From NCBI GenBank assembly GCA_944381555.1, contig CALWLL010000008.1, positions 1 to 64,000 of the forward strand: a DNA stretch of 64,000 nucleotides. Direction: 5' to 3'. The translations under genes and the position numbers were made by a program. The notes under the pieces were generated by a model that saw only the letters and a program-made list of their open reading frames with translations, did no database searches and was not told the DNA's origin. Positions 57,441 through 64,000 of the stretch are shown piece by piece (position 1 is the stretch's first letter; every line of letters begins with the position of its first letter). Origin of the DNA: an uncultured Agathobacter sp. (lineage in GTDB: Bacteria; Bacillota; Clostridia; Lachnospirales; Lachnospiraceae).

Positions 57441-58464
57441 CTGCCTGTGCAGCTTCCGCAGCATCTTCCGGATGATCAAAATAATGCTCGCGAACCATTC
57501 CTTCAATCATATTACAAAATTCCGGATTATCCCTTAAATAATTCTTTGCATTTTCACGTCCCTGACCTATCTTGTCACCCTCATAAGCATACCATGCACC
57601 GGATTTATTGATGATGCCTACATTTGCCGCAAGGTCGAGAATGTCACCCTCTTTAGAAATACCCTGACCAAACATAATGTCAAATTCCGCCTCTTTGAAT
57701 GGAGGAGCTACTTTGTTCTTTACAACTTTTACTCTTGTGTGGTTACCAATCACCTCTCCTGCCTGTTTTAATGCTTCCACTCTCCTTACATCAAGACGAA
57801 TGGACGCATAGAATTTCAATGCACGCCCGCCTGTTGTTGTCTCAGGATTGCCAAACATGATACCCACCTTCTCACGAAGCTGGTTGATAAAGATTACGAT
57901 GCAGTTCGATTTGCTGATAACACCAGTGAGCTTACGAAGCGCCTGACTCATAAGTCTTGCCTGAAGGCCCACATGAGCATCTCCCATGTCACCATCAATC
58001 TCTGCCTTCGGAACAAGGGCTGCAACGGAATCGACAATAACAATATCCACCGCACCGGAACGAACCATAGTTTCCGTAATCTCAAGAGCCTGCTCCCCGC
58101 AGTCCGGCTGTGAAATATACAGATTATCAATGTCTACCCCGATATTCTTCGCATAGGCCGGATCTAACGCGTGCTCTGCATCAATAAAGCCTGCAATTCC
58201 TCCGCGCTTCTGAACTTCAGCTACGCAATGAAGCGCAACTGTTGTCTTACCGGAAGATTCCGGTCCGTAAATCTCTATAATGCGCCCTTTTGGAAGTCCG
58301 CCTAATCCCAATGCAATATCAAGACTTAAAGAGCCTGTAGGCACTGTCTCAACGTTCATGTTCGCAGCATTTTCCCCAAGCTTCATGACGGAACCCTTGC
58401 CATACTGCTTCTCAATCTGTGCAATCGCTGCATCCAATGCTTTTAATTTATCTTCTTTCGCCAT
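57427..58464 (-). CDS. recA: Recombinase A
   Basis: 345 residues. Walker [14 protein letters not shown], the L2-type region [20 protein letters not shown], and an acidic C-terminus. Homologous recombination and SOS activation. It has its own strong promoter and a LexA-like site, and is followed by the overlapping recX. Confidence 0.98.
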   Translation of the reverse strand: MAKEDKLKALDAAIAQIEKQYGKGSVMKLGENAANMNVETVPTGSLSLDIALGLGGLPKGRIIEIYGPESSGKTTVALHCVAEVQKRGGIAGFIDAEHALDPAYAKNIGVDIDNLYISQPDCGEQALEITETMVRSGAVDIVIVDSVAALVPKAEIDGDMGDAHVGLQARLMSQALRKLTGVISKSNCIVIFINQLREKVGIMFGNPETTTGGRALKFYASIRLDVRRVEALKQAGEVIGNHTRVKVVKNKVAPPFKEAEFDIMFGQGISKEGDILDLAANVGIINKSGAWYAYEGDKIGQGRENAKNYLRDNPEFCNMIEGMVREHYFDHPEDAAEAAQADDEE

Positions 58465-58493
58465 AATAATAAATCTCCTTTAACACGCCTGTT

Positions 58494-58562
58494 CGCTCAT
58501 ATGTTCCGAACAGACGTTTGTTTTCTTGTTCTAATAGTAGTATACTTTTTCCATCTTGTCAA
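58494..58562 (-). promoter_or_regulatory. recA promoter and LexA-like site
   Basis: Minus-strand TTGACA (58557-58562) and TACTAT (58534-58539) with 17-base spacer. At 58494-58507 the plus strand reads CGCTCATATGTTCC, close to the Gram-positive LexA box CGAACATATGTTCG, with the left arm weakened. It lies about 20 bases past the likely transcription start. Confidence 0.55.
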
Positions 58563-58603
58563 CACCAAAAACATAAATTATATAACATTTATAAAACAAA
58601 AAA

Positions 58604-58625
58604 GACAGCCGCCCAAGCGGCCGTC
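58604..58625 (-). terminator. Terminator of prfC
   Basis: GAC.GCCGC pairs with GCGGC.GTC around CCAA, followed on the minus strand by TTTTTTG; 9 bases after the stop. Confidence 0.88.
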
Positions 58626-58634
58626 CTAATTATA

Positions 58635-60227
58635 CTAATTTCTTCCGAACTCTGTCAATACGAGCCCTTTATTTCTGTCTAATGTCATGCCAATGCTCCA
58701 TGCATTCACAAACAGAAGAAGCGGATTTCCTTTCATATCGATAACCTTCTTCATATCAGAAGTCCCTGACAATGCATCCACATCTATCTCATCCTTATTT
58801 TCAATCCAGCGGATATGTTCGTACGGCAGATTCTCTAACCGGATTTCCACATTATACTCATTTTCCAGACGGAATTTCAGTACATCAAACTGAAGCACAC
58901 CTACGACTCCGACGATAATTTCCTCCATTCCGCCCTTGTATTCCTGAAAAATCTGTATCGCGCCTTCCTGCGCGATCTGCGTTACGCCCTTTACAAACTG
59001 CTTGCGTTTCATGGAATCCATAAGCCGCACCCGCGCAAAATGTTCCGGTGCGAAGGTTGGAATTCCTTCAAAAGCAAATTTATCCTTTGCAGTAGTTAAA
59101 GTATCGCCAATGGAGAAAATACCCGGATCAAAAATACCGATAATATCGCCTGCATATGCTTCTTCTACCATTTTGCGTTCATCTGCCATCATCTGCTGCG
59201 GCTGTGACAATTTTATACTCTTCTTTCCCTGCACATGGTATACCTCCATTCCGGCATTAAATTTTCCGGAACAAATACGCATGAACGCAATACGGTCACG
59301 ATGGTTTTTATTCATATTTGCCTGAATCTTAAACACAAATGCAGAGAAATCCTCACCAAACGGATCAATAACTCCAGCATCTGATTTCCTGGCCAATGGG
59401 GCAGAGGTCATCTGCAAGAAATGCTGTAAAAAGGTTTCCACACCAAAGTTCGTTAAAGCAGAACCAAAGAATACAGGAGATAATTCACCATTTGATACCT
59501 GCTCTAAATCAAACTCTGCACTGGCGCCATCTAACAATTCAATTTCATCCGTTAACTGATGATAGAAGGCTTCTCCAATGACATCCTTTAAGGCTGGGTC
59601 ATCAATCGAAATTAGTTTTTCCGTCCCTTCCTTCGTTCCTTTTAAGGTGTCCGCAAAAAGCCTTACCTGCCTGCTGTTACGGTCATATACTCCCTTAAAA
59701 TCCTTACCGGATCCAATCGGCCAGTTGACCGGACATGTTTCAATACCAAGCTCTGTTTCGATTTCCCCCAACAGGTCAAACGTATCATTGGCGTCACGGT
59801 CCATTTTATTTATAAAGGTAAAAATAGGAATATGACGCATTACACAAACCTTGAACAATTTTCGTGTCTGTGCCTCAACCCCCTTGCTTGCATCAATTAC
59901 CATCACCGCAGAGTCTGCCGCCATAAGCGTACGGTAAGTATCTTCTGAGAAATCCTGATGTCCGGGAGTGTCCAGAATATTGATACAATACCCATCGTAA
60001 TTGAACTGTAATACAGAAGATGTAACGGAAATACCTCTCTGCTTTTCAATTTCCATCCAGTCTGATACTGCATGACGTGCAGTTGCTTTTCCTTTTACCG
60101 AACCGGCGAGATTAATTGCTCCGCCATACAGAAGAAACTTTTCTGTTAAAGTTGTCTTTCCCGCGTCAGGATGAGAAATAATCGCAAAGGTACGTCTTTT
60201 CTCTATTTCTTTTCTTAAGTTGCTCAC
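58635..60227 (-). CDS. prfC: Peptide chain release factor 3
   Basis: 530 residues. Translational GTPase that recycles RF1/RF2. G1 ISHPDAGKTTLTEK, switch RGISVTSSV, DTPGHQDFSEDTYR, NKMDRDA. The SVKGKATARHAVSDWMEIEKQR part before the switch and the total length separate it from EF-G and TetM-type proteins. Single gene with own promoter and terminator. Confidence 0.95.
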   Translation of the reverse strand: MSNLRKEIEKRRTFAIISHPDAGKTTLTEKFLLYGGAINLAGSVKGKATARHAVSDWMEIEKQRGISVTSSVLQFNYDGYCINILDTPGHQDFSEDTYRTLMAADSAVMVIDASKGVEAQTRKLFKVCVMRHIPIFTFINKMDRDANDTFDLLGEIETELGIETCPVNWPIGSGKDFKGVYDRNSRQVRLFADTLKGTKEGTEKLISIDDPALKDVIGEAFYHQLTDEIELLDGASAEFDLEQVSNGELSPVFFGSALTNFGVETFLQHFLQMTSAPLARKSDAGVIDPFGEDFSAFVFKIQANMNKNHRDRIAFMRICSGKFNAGMEVYHVQGKKSIKLSQPQQMMADERKMVEEAYAGDIIGIFDPGIFSIGDTLTTAKDKFAFEGIPTFAPEHFARVRLMDSMKRKQFVKGVTQIAQEGAIQIFQEYKGGMEEIIVGVVGVLQFDVLKFRLENEYNVEIRLENLPYEHIRWIENKDEIDVDALSGTSDMKKVIDMKGNPLLLFVNAWSIGMTLDRNKGLVLTEFGRN

Positions 60228-60285
60228 TTAATATTCCTCCAATATATCGAATCAAATATACACTATTCAAAAAGCACCGTTCGAT

Positions 60286-60314
60286 AGTATACCTTAGTTT
60301 TTTCTTATTTTCAA
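60286..60314 (-). promoter_or_regulatory. Promoter of prfC
   Basis: Minus-strand TTGAAA (60309-60314) and TATACT (60286-60291) with 17-base spacer; about 60 bases before the start. No terminator is evident between spoIIIAH and this promoter. Confidence 0.75.
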
Positions 60315-60324
60315 TGCAATTCTA

Positions 60325-60951
60325 TCATTTTTCGCCGGTATTGATTGGAGTAATGATAATTTTATCCGCATCCACTCCTGTTTTTCTCTTTACAACATCT
60401 TCTACCTGCGCACGTTTTGCATCCGTTACCTCGCCCATATCAAGAACTACATCACAGCAGTCCTCGCTAATGCTTACCACTGCATCTGCAAACCCCTTTG
60501 CTTCAAGGAGCATTTCTGCATCTGCTTCCTTTTCTGCCCATGATGTCATCTCAACCATTTTATCTACGGCCTGCTCTTTTGCATCTTCCGAAAGCTGTTC
60601 GTTGTTGATGATTTCAAGCAGGGCTTCCTGATTTTTGGCGCGAATCTGCTCACGATTAAGTTTAACCGCTGCGGCATAATTTGATGCATCAATAATTGTT
60701 CCCGTAAGCAGTGATTCTCCGGGATTTAATTCATCCTCCGTACCGGATACAATTTCCGTATTCCCCTCTGCCCAGACCAGATTCTCCCAATCACTGGAAT
60801 CCTCGCCGTCTGCCACCCCGTCTGCATTTGCTTCCTTATCAGAAGGCTTATCGCTAATGCCTGATTTGTCATAGCTTATGTACCCTGCAATTGCAATCAA
60901 TACTGCAAGTGTTGCAATTACGACCTGATTTTTATGAATTTTTCTTTTCAC
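60325..60951 (-). CDS. spoIIIAH: Stage III sporulation protein AH
   Basis: 208 residues. One N-terminal membrane span (QVVIATLAVLIAIAGYI), acidic linker, then the YscJ/FliF-like ring domain (LLEIINNEQLSEDAKEQAVDKM; VISEDCCDVVLDMGEVTDAK). Its partner across the septum is SpoIIQ in the forespore. Start overlaps the spoIIIAG stop by 4 bases; last gene of the operon. Confidence 0.93.
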   Translation of the reverse strand: MKRKIHKNQVVIATLAVLIAIAGYISYDKSGISDKPSDKEANADGVADGEDSSDWENLVWAEGNTEIVSGTEDELNPGESLLTGTIIDASNYAAAVKLNREQIRAKNQEALLEIINNEQLSEDAKEQAVDKMVEMTSWAEKEADAEMLLEAKGFADAVVSISEDCCDVVLDMGEVTDAKRAQVEDVVKRKTGVDADKIIITPINTGEK

Positions 60952-61358
60952 TTGTCTTCCTCCTGCATTGCTCTCTTTACGATACTTATCTTATGCGCGT
61001 CTATGGAAAATAATGCCTTAATTGCATTGGAAATTCGCGTTTCCACCACTGCATCTCCTGCTCCCTCTGCGACGACTACAACCCCGCTTACCTTTCCCGT
61101 TTCTGAATCCGTTCCAAACAGGCTGTTTTCCGTTGTTTCCAGTGTTATCATCACCTCCACCTCTCCAACGCCTTCCATTGCAGACAGTACTCTTGTAAGC
61201 TGTGCTTCCAAATCGCTCTCCGTTTCCCGTTCCGTAAGCTTGGTTTCTTCCGCATTTTCCATATCGCTCGTTGGAATCGCAAGCACCAATACCAATAGCC
61301 CCAGTAAAATAAAAACTATGTATTTATTCCCCTTCTCCTTCAAAAAAGAAATGTTCAA
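60948..61358 (-). CDS. spoIIIAG: Stage III sporulation protein AG
   Basis: 136 residues if started at TTG 61358, chosen because a perfect AGGAGG (61365-61370) lies 6 bases upstream; an in-frame TTG at 61373 has none. N-terminal membrane span (YIVFILLGLLVLVLAIP) and ring-forming domain (LTRVLSAMEGVGEVEVMITLETTE; ISNAIKALFSIDAHKISIVK). Forms the large ring of the mother cell-forespore channel. Overlaps spoIIIAF. Confidence 0.9.
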   Translation of the reverse strand: MNISFLKEKGNKYIVFILLGLLVLVLAIPTSDMENAEETKLTERETESDLEAQLTRVLSAMEGVGEVEVMITLETTENSLFGTDSETGKVSGVVVVAEGAGDAVVETRISNAIKALFSIDAHKISIVKRAMQEEDK

Positions 61359-61581
61359 ACGATACCTCCTCAATCCTTTTATTCAATTCATCAAATACCT
61401 CATAAATCAATGCCGGCTCATTCATCGTCAAAAATTCCAGCACTGGCTCAAGAAGGAGCACAACCATAAAAATGCCGATAAAAAACTGAATATACACCTT
61501 ATATTCTTCTTTGGGCACCAGATAGGACATGACCATGAGAATCAGCATGAACACATAATAATTTTTTAAAAAATCCAACAT
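61324..61581 (-). CDS. spoIIIAF: Stage III sporulation protein AF, short form
   Basis: 85 residues with two membrane spans (YYVFMLILMVMSYLVP; VYIQFFIGIFMVVLLLEPVLEFL), matching the N-terminal part of SpoIIIAF. The B. subtilis protein is about 206 residues, so the whole soluble tail is absent. The end overlaps the spoIIIAG start region by 35 bases. The operon order supports the call. Confidence 0.82.
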   Translation of the reverse strand: MLDFLKNYYVFMLILMVMSYLVPKEEYKVYIQFFIGIFMVVLLLEPVLEFLTMNEPALIYEVFDELNKRIEEVSFEHFFFEGEGE

Positions 61582-61589
61582 AACAATCC

Positions 61590-62675
61590 CTACATTGCAA
61601 AACTTGTTGCGGCACTGACAATAGAGAATAAAATAAAAAATAACATCATCGTATATAGAATCATCTTAAGATACAGCCCACAGCCTCTTGCCACCCCCGA
61701 TACACATTCCGTAATCCGTTTATCCGCTATGGGCTGTAGTAAAATGGATAACATGTGATACATCACACAAAAACAGCCGATTTGCAGCACCGGAATAATT
61801 GTCAGGAAAACCATAATAATCAGTGCAACCGCTCCTACGCTGTTTTTAATCAGCATCCCACAGCTTAATATTACCTCTCCCGCAGAACCAATCGCATTTC
61901 CAATTCCGGGGATAGACGACAAACCCGAAAGAATCGTATTTCCAGCTAGTCTGTCCTTAACAGGCGTAATCATAGACTGCACTACGCCAAGACCGATTAC
62001 TGCACCAAACGCTGTCTTTAGCACCACTTGGATTCCGCTTTCCATAAACTGTGCCAGTTTCGATAATTTATCCTCATCGAACAGATGGTTCAAAAACAGC
62101 ACTAACACAAAAACGTGTACCAGCGGACTCAGCAGCACCTTCATGAGCACCTCCACCAGATAAACCAGAACAAACGCCACCTCATAAAGCATTGCCCCTG
62201 ATACCCCATGCCCGGAAAAAACCATTGTAACCGCATAAGTAGGAATGAGTGCATTCAAAAAGGCCAGCAGGGCGTTAATCCCATCCAAGGCAATATCCCG
62301 GACCAAAAAAAAGGACTGCATCAGCAACACCATTAGAACTGCATAAATCATAAGAAATCCGACATCTGAAATATATTTATTTTTGGTTATAAGAAATTTG
62401 TGAACCAGAGAGAATAATATCGAGAAAACCAGCATTTTCAAAAACATAGGCCTTGCCACTGACAGTTCATAGAAAAATGTATCAAATACGAATGTACATA
62501 TCTTCTCTGCATTTAATGCCTCAAAACCTTCTGTTGCCACAGAATAAACCAGTTCTTCAAAGGTAACCTCTGTCCGTATATGTCCATTGAAAAACTCCTC
62601 CATCTGCTCAAAATCCAATGCCTGCGTAATATCCTTCAAATATGTATCAACATCACTTGTCAAATAGGCTCTCAT
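61590..62675 (-). CDS. spoIIIAE: Stage III sporulation protein AE
   Basis: 361 residues with eight or so membrane spans in the C-terminal three quarters. Family segments: LSGLSSIPGIGNAIGSAGEVIL and LQIGCFCVMYHMLSILLQPIADKRI. An N-terminal soluble region of about 80 residues precedes the spans; the signal peptide of some relatives is missing. Start ATG overlaps the spoIIIAD stop (ATGA). Confidence 0.93.
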   Translation of the reverse strand: MRAYLTSDVDTYLKDITQALDFEQMEEFFNGHIRTEVTFEELVYSVATEGFEALNAEKICTFVFDTFFYELSVARPMFLKMLVFSILFSLVHKFLITKNKYISDVGFLMIYAVLMVLLMQSFFLVRDIALDGINALLAFLNALIPTYAVTMVFSGHGVSGAMLYEVAFVLVYLVEVLMKVLLSPLVHVFVLVLFLNHLFDEDKLSKLAQFMESGIQVVLKTAFGAVIGLGVVQSMITPVKDRLAGNTILSGLSSIPGIGNAIGSAGEVILSCGMLIKNSVGAVALIIMVFLTIIPVLQIGCFCVMYHMLSILLQPIADKRITECVSGVARGCGLYLKMILYTMMLFFILFSIVSAATSFAM

Positions 62676-63049
62676 ACAAACTGCTCCAATGTTTCAACCA
62701 GAAATACCAGTCCCGGAATGCTAAGTGCTACAATAGACAATTTCGCAAATAACTCTATCATTCCAGATATGGACTGATGTCCCGCATCCTTGCATATAGA
62801 CGAGGCAAATTCTGCAACATATGCAATTCCAAGCATTTTCAGAAGCTGCAAATAATAGGTTTCTTCAATTGCCACCATTTCTATCATTTCTGATAAAAAC
62901 TCAATTACTACAGAAATCTGAGATAATACATAAAAGAAAATCACAATTCCTGCGGTAATACCAATCACTACGGAAAGCTCCTGGCGTTCCCTTTTTATTG
63001 TTGTTGCAAGAATTGCTGCCGCTATCCCAATTAAACCAATTTTAAAAAT
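62672..63049 (-). CDS. spoIIIAD: Stage III sporulation protein AD, ATT start
   Basis: 125 residues when read from ATT 63049, encoding the conserved first span (IFKIGLIGIAAAILATTIKRE) before VVIGITAGIVIFFYVLS. No ATG, GTG or TTG occurs in frame between the spoIIIAC stop and this span. AAGGGGG lies 8 bases upstream of the ATT. The alternative GTG 62968 would give only 98 residues and delete the first membrane span; B. subtilis SpoIIIAD has 133. Membrane component of the SpoIIIA channel. Confidence 0.8.
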   Translation of the reverse strand: MFKIGLIGIAAAILATTIKRERQELSVVIGITAGIVIFFYVLSQISVVIEFLSEMIEMVAIEETYYLQLLKMLGIAYVAEFASSICKDAGHQSISGMIELFAKLSIVALSIPGLVFLVETLEQFV

Positions 63050-63062
63050 ATGCCCGTCCCCC

Positions 63063-63257
63063 TTATATCATAAACAGCGCTTCCATCGTTTCAAACAACT
63101 CTCCAATGTAGGGCACAATCCAAAAAAGCACAATAATCAACCCTGCCAGACTTAACAAAAAAGCCTGCTCCTCGCGTCCGCTATGCTTTAGCACCTGCCC
63201 TAAAATAGTCACGATAATACCCACCGCTGCTATTTTAAAAATAATTGATACACCCAT
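63063..63257 (-). CDS. spoIIIAC: Stage III sporulation protein AC
   Basis: 64 residues, standard length, with two membrane spans (IIFKIAAVGIIVTILGQVL; QAFLLSLAGLIIVLFWIVPYI) joined by a loop KHSGREEQ. Small partner of SpoIIIAD. 22 bases after spoIIIAB. Confidence 0.92.
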   Translation of the reverse strand: MGVSIIFKIAAVGIIVTILGQVLKHSGREEQAFLLSLAGLIIVLFWIVPYIGELFETMEALFMI

Positions 63258-63279
63258 TTAAGTTCCTCTCGCAAACATC

Positions 63280-63795
63280 TCATATCAAAATTATCATAAG
63301 CATAATCCCACCAAGCATCCCCACTGGAATCCACACCTTTCTCTCCTGTGCGTCCTTTTCTTTGCTTTTGTCTCTTTGCATCTCTAACTGTTTTATACTT
63401 TTCCTCAGAAAACACAGGTTCTCACTTCTTTTTCTTCCAAAAAAACCGTTCCCCGCTGCCAAAATCATTCCAAAGGTTTCTTCCTCATAATTCCAATCCG
63501 CCTTCTTCTCCCAAAAGACCTCCTCCCATACCACCTGCCCGTCCGGATATACATTCCTGCGCAGTCTTTTTGCAATTTCCTTTAAAGTATCTTCTAAAAC
63601 CGCATCACGGCTTTTATATCCTTCAAAGTATTCAATAATGCGAACCTTTTCTTCCTCCATTGCAAAAATGGATTTCTGAAGAAACATAATCAGTTCCTCC
63701 AAACGTCCATGCCGTTTCTTCTGCTCAAGAACCCAACTGTACAGAAAGCTTGCAATTCCCCCAAGTACACAAATCATTCCAATTACTTTTCCCAT
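63280..63795 (-). CDS. spoIIIAB: Stage III sporulation protein AB
   Basis: 171 residues. A membrane span at each end (GMICVLGGIASFLYSWVL; VGMLGGIMLMIILI) with a cytosolic helical domain between (RLEELIMFLQKSIFAMEEE), resembling type II/IV secretion GspF/PilC parts. Overlaps the end of spoIIIAA by 13 bases. Confidence 0.92.
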   Translation of the reverse strand: MGKVIGMICVLGGIASFLYSWVLEQKKRHGRLEELIMFLQKSIFAMEEEKVRIIEYFEGYKSRDAVLEDTLKEIAKRLRRNVYPDGQVVWEEVFWEKKADWNYEEETFGMILAAGNGFFGRKRSENLCFLRKSIKQLEMQRDKSKEKDAQERKVWIPVGMLGGIMLMIILI

Positions 63796-64000
63796 AGCAG
63801 ATTTCCTTGTCCGTCATAAATACGAAATGTCCTTGCGCCATTTGGCAGACGGACCAGTTCCACAAAACGCTCTACCGCACCATTTTGAATACAGTTTTTA
63901 ACCAATTGGTTTTGAAATAACTCATTTAAATTTCCGGCATGCATGGTTCCAAGCACTTTTACTCCCGAGCAGCGCATCTGCTCTAGCATATGAAATTCTT
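63783..64000 (-). CDS. spoIIIAA: Stage III sporulation protein AA, C-terminal part (cut by window edge)
   Basis: The last 72 or so residues of the ATPase; the frame is open to the window edge, and the N-terminal part with the Walker motifs lies outside. The visible sequence (GVKVLGTMHAGNLNEL; FVELVRLPNGARTFRIYD) matches the end of the family, which powers the SpoIIIA channel. First gene of the operon; the promoter, expected to be sigma-E type, is outside the window. Confidence 0.88.
   Translation of the reverse strand, partial: EFHMLEQMRCSGVKVLGTMHAGNLNELFQNQLVKNCIQNGAVERFVELVRLPNGARTFRIYDGQGNLLWEK

Noticed and set aside
62968-62968. GTG start for spoIIIAD
   Set aside because: It would remove a conserved membrane span that is encoded just upstream; AGGAG is 9 bases before it, so it could at most be a secondary start.
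1-64000. CRISPR array, rRNA operon, prophage or biosynthetic cluster
   Set aside because: No spaced direct repeats, rRNA sequence, phage structural genes or synthase modules were found.

Overview
The window reads as chromosomal DNA of a low-to-mid GC, spore-forming anaerobe of the Clostridia, most likely a gut Lachnospiraceae. The evidence is a complete Spo0A, SpoIVB, a SpoIIM-family protein and a SpoIIIA operon cut by the right edge, a bifunctional AdhE, the GlgC/GlgD pair, and the nusB-xseA-xseB-ispA-dxs-tlyA-nadK-argR-recN-spoIVB gene order typical of that group. I cannot name a genus. Nearly all of it is ordinary core genome. Accessory traces are limited to a broken integrase at the left end and a broken VWA gene near 53-55 kb.

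Layout. 0-1 kb: remnant of an integrated element (truncated, frameshifted tyrosine recombinase). 1-3.5 kb: an uncharacterised pair, a GGGtGRT-family protein and a NifU-like Fe-S scaffold protein, then a left-handed beta-helix transferase. 3.5-8.6 kb: a type IA topoisomerase with five C-terminal zinc-type repeats, preceded by an AAA/DUF234-type ATPase. 8.6-12 kb: asd, argH, queH. 12-13.4 kb: an Xre-type HTH protein whose C-terminal two thirds look like the cytoplasmic domain of the flagellar export protein FlhA, plus a small membrane protein. 13.6 kb: tRNA-Thr(CGT). 13.9-18.3 kb: HTH-cupin regulator and potABCD polyamine transporter. 18.4-21.7 kb: a DUF5688-like gene, glgA and spo0A.

21.7-27.4 kb separates spo0A from spoIVB, which are usually neighbours. 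It holds a large membrane-anchored extracellular protein, a small aromatic-acid-exporter-like protein, a duplicated DUF1538 membrane protein, a tandem PII-like signalling protein and a TrmH-type RNA methyltransferase. 27.5-37.8 kb is the long spoIVB-to-nusB operon and an Asp23-family gene. 37.9-40.3 kb: glgD/glgC. 40.5-43.9 kb: adhE under a promoter that overlaps a strong Rex-operator candidate, followed by a phosphotransferase. 44-49 kb: metA, a divergent NAD ligase, rluF, an SH3-domain membrane protein and a tRNA-Arg(CCG) with stem mismatches. 49-52.3 kb: aroD, DAHP synthase, spoIIM and a Nudix hydrolase. 52.4-54.8 kb: VWA pseudogene. 55-60.2 kb: rny, recX, recA, prfC. 60.3-64 kb: spoIIIAH to spoIIIAA, the last cut by the window edge.

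For undescribed biology the best candidates are the HTH-FlhA-like fusion (12000-12740), the DUF1538/tandem-PII cassette (23.6-26.6 kb), and the GGGtGRT/Fe-S scaffold pair (0.95-2.7 kb). Also worth attention: a probable ATT start codon for spoIIIAD, a cluster of GC-rich hairpins upstream of nusB, and a divergent ligase paralogue. All family assignments come from reading the translated sequence; no database search was run.
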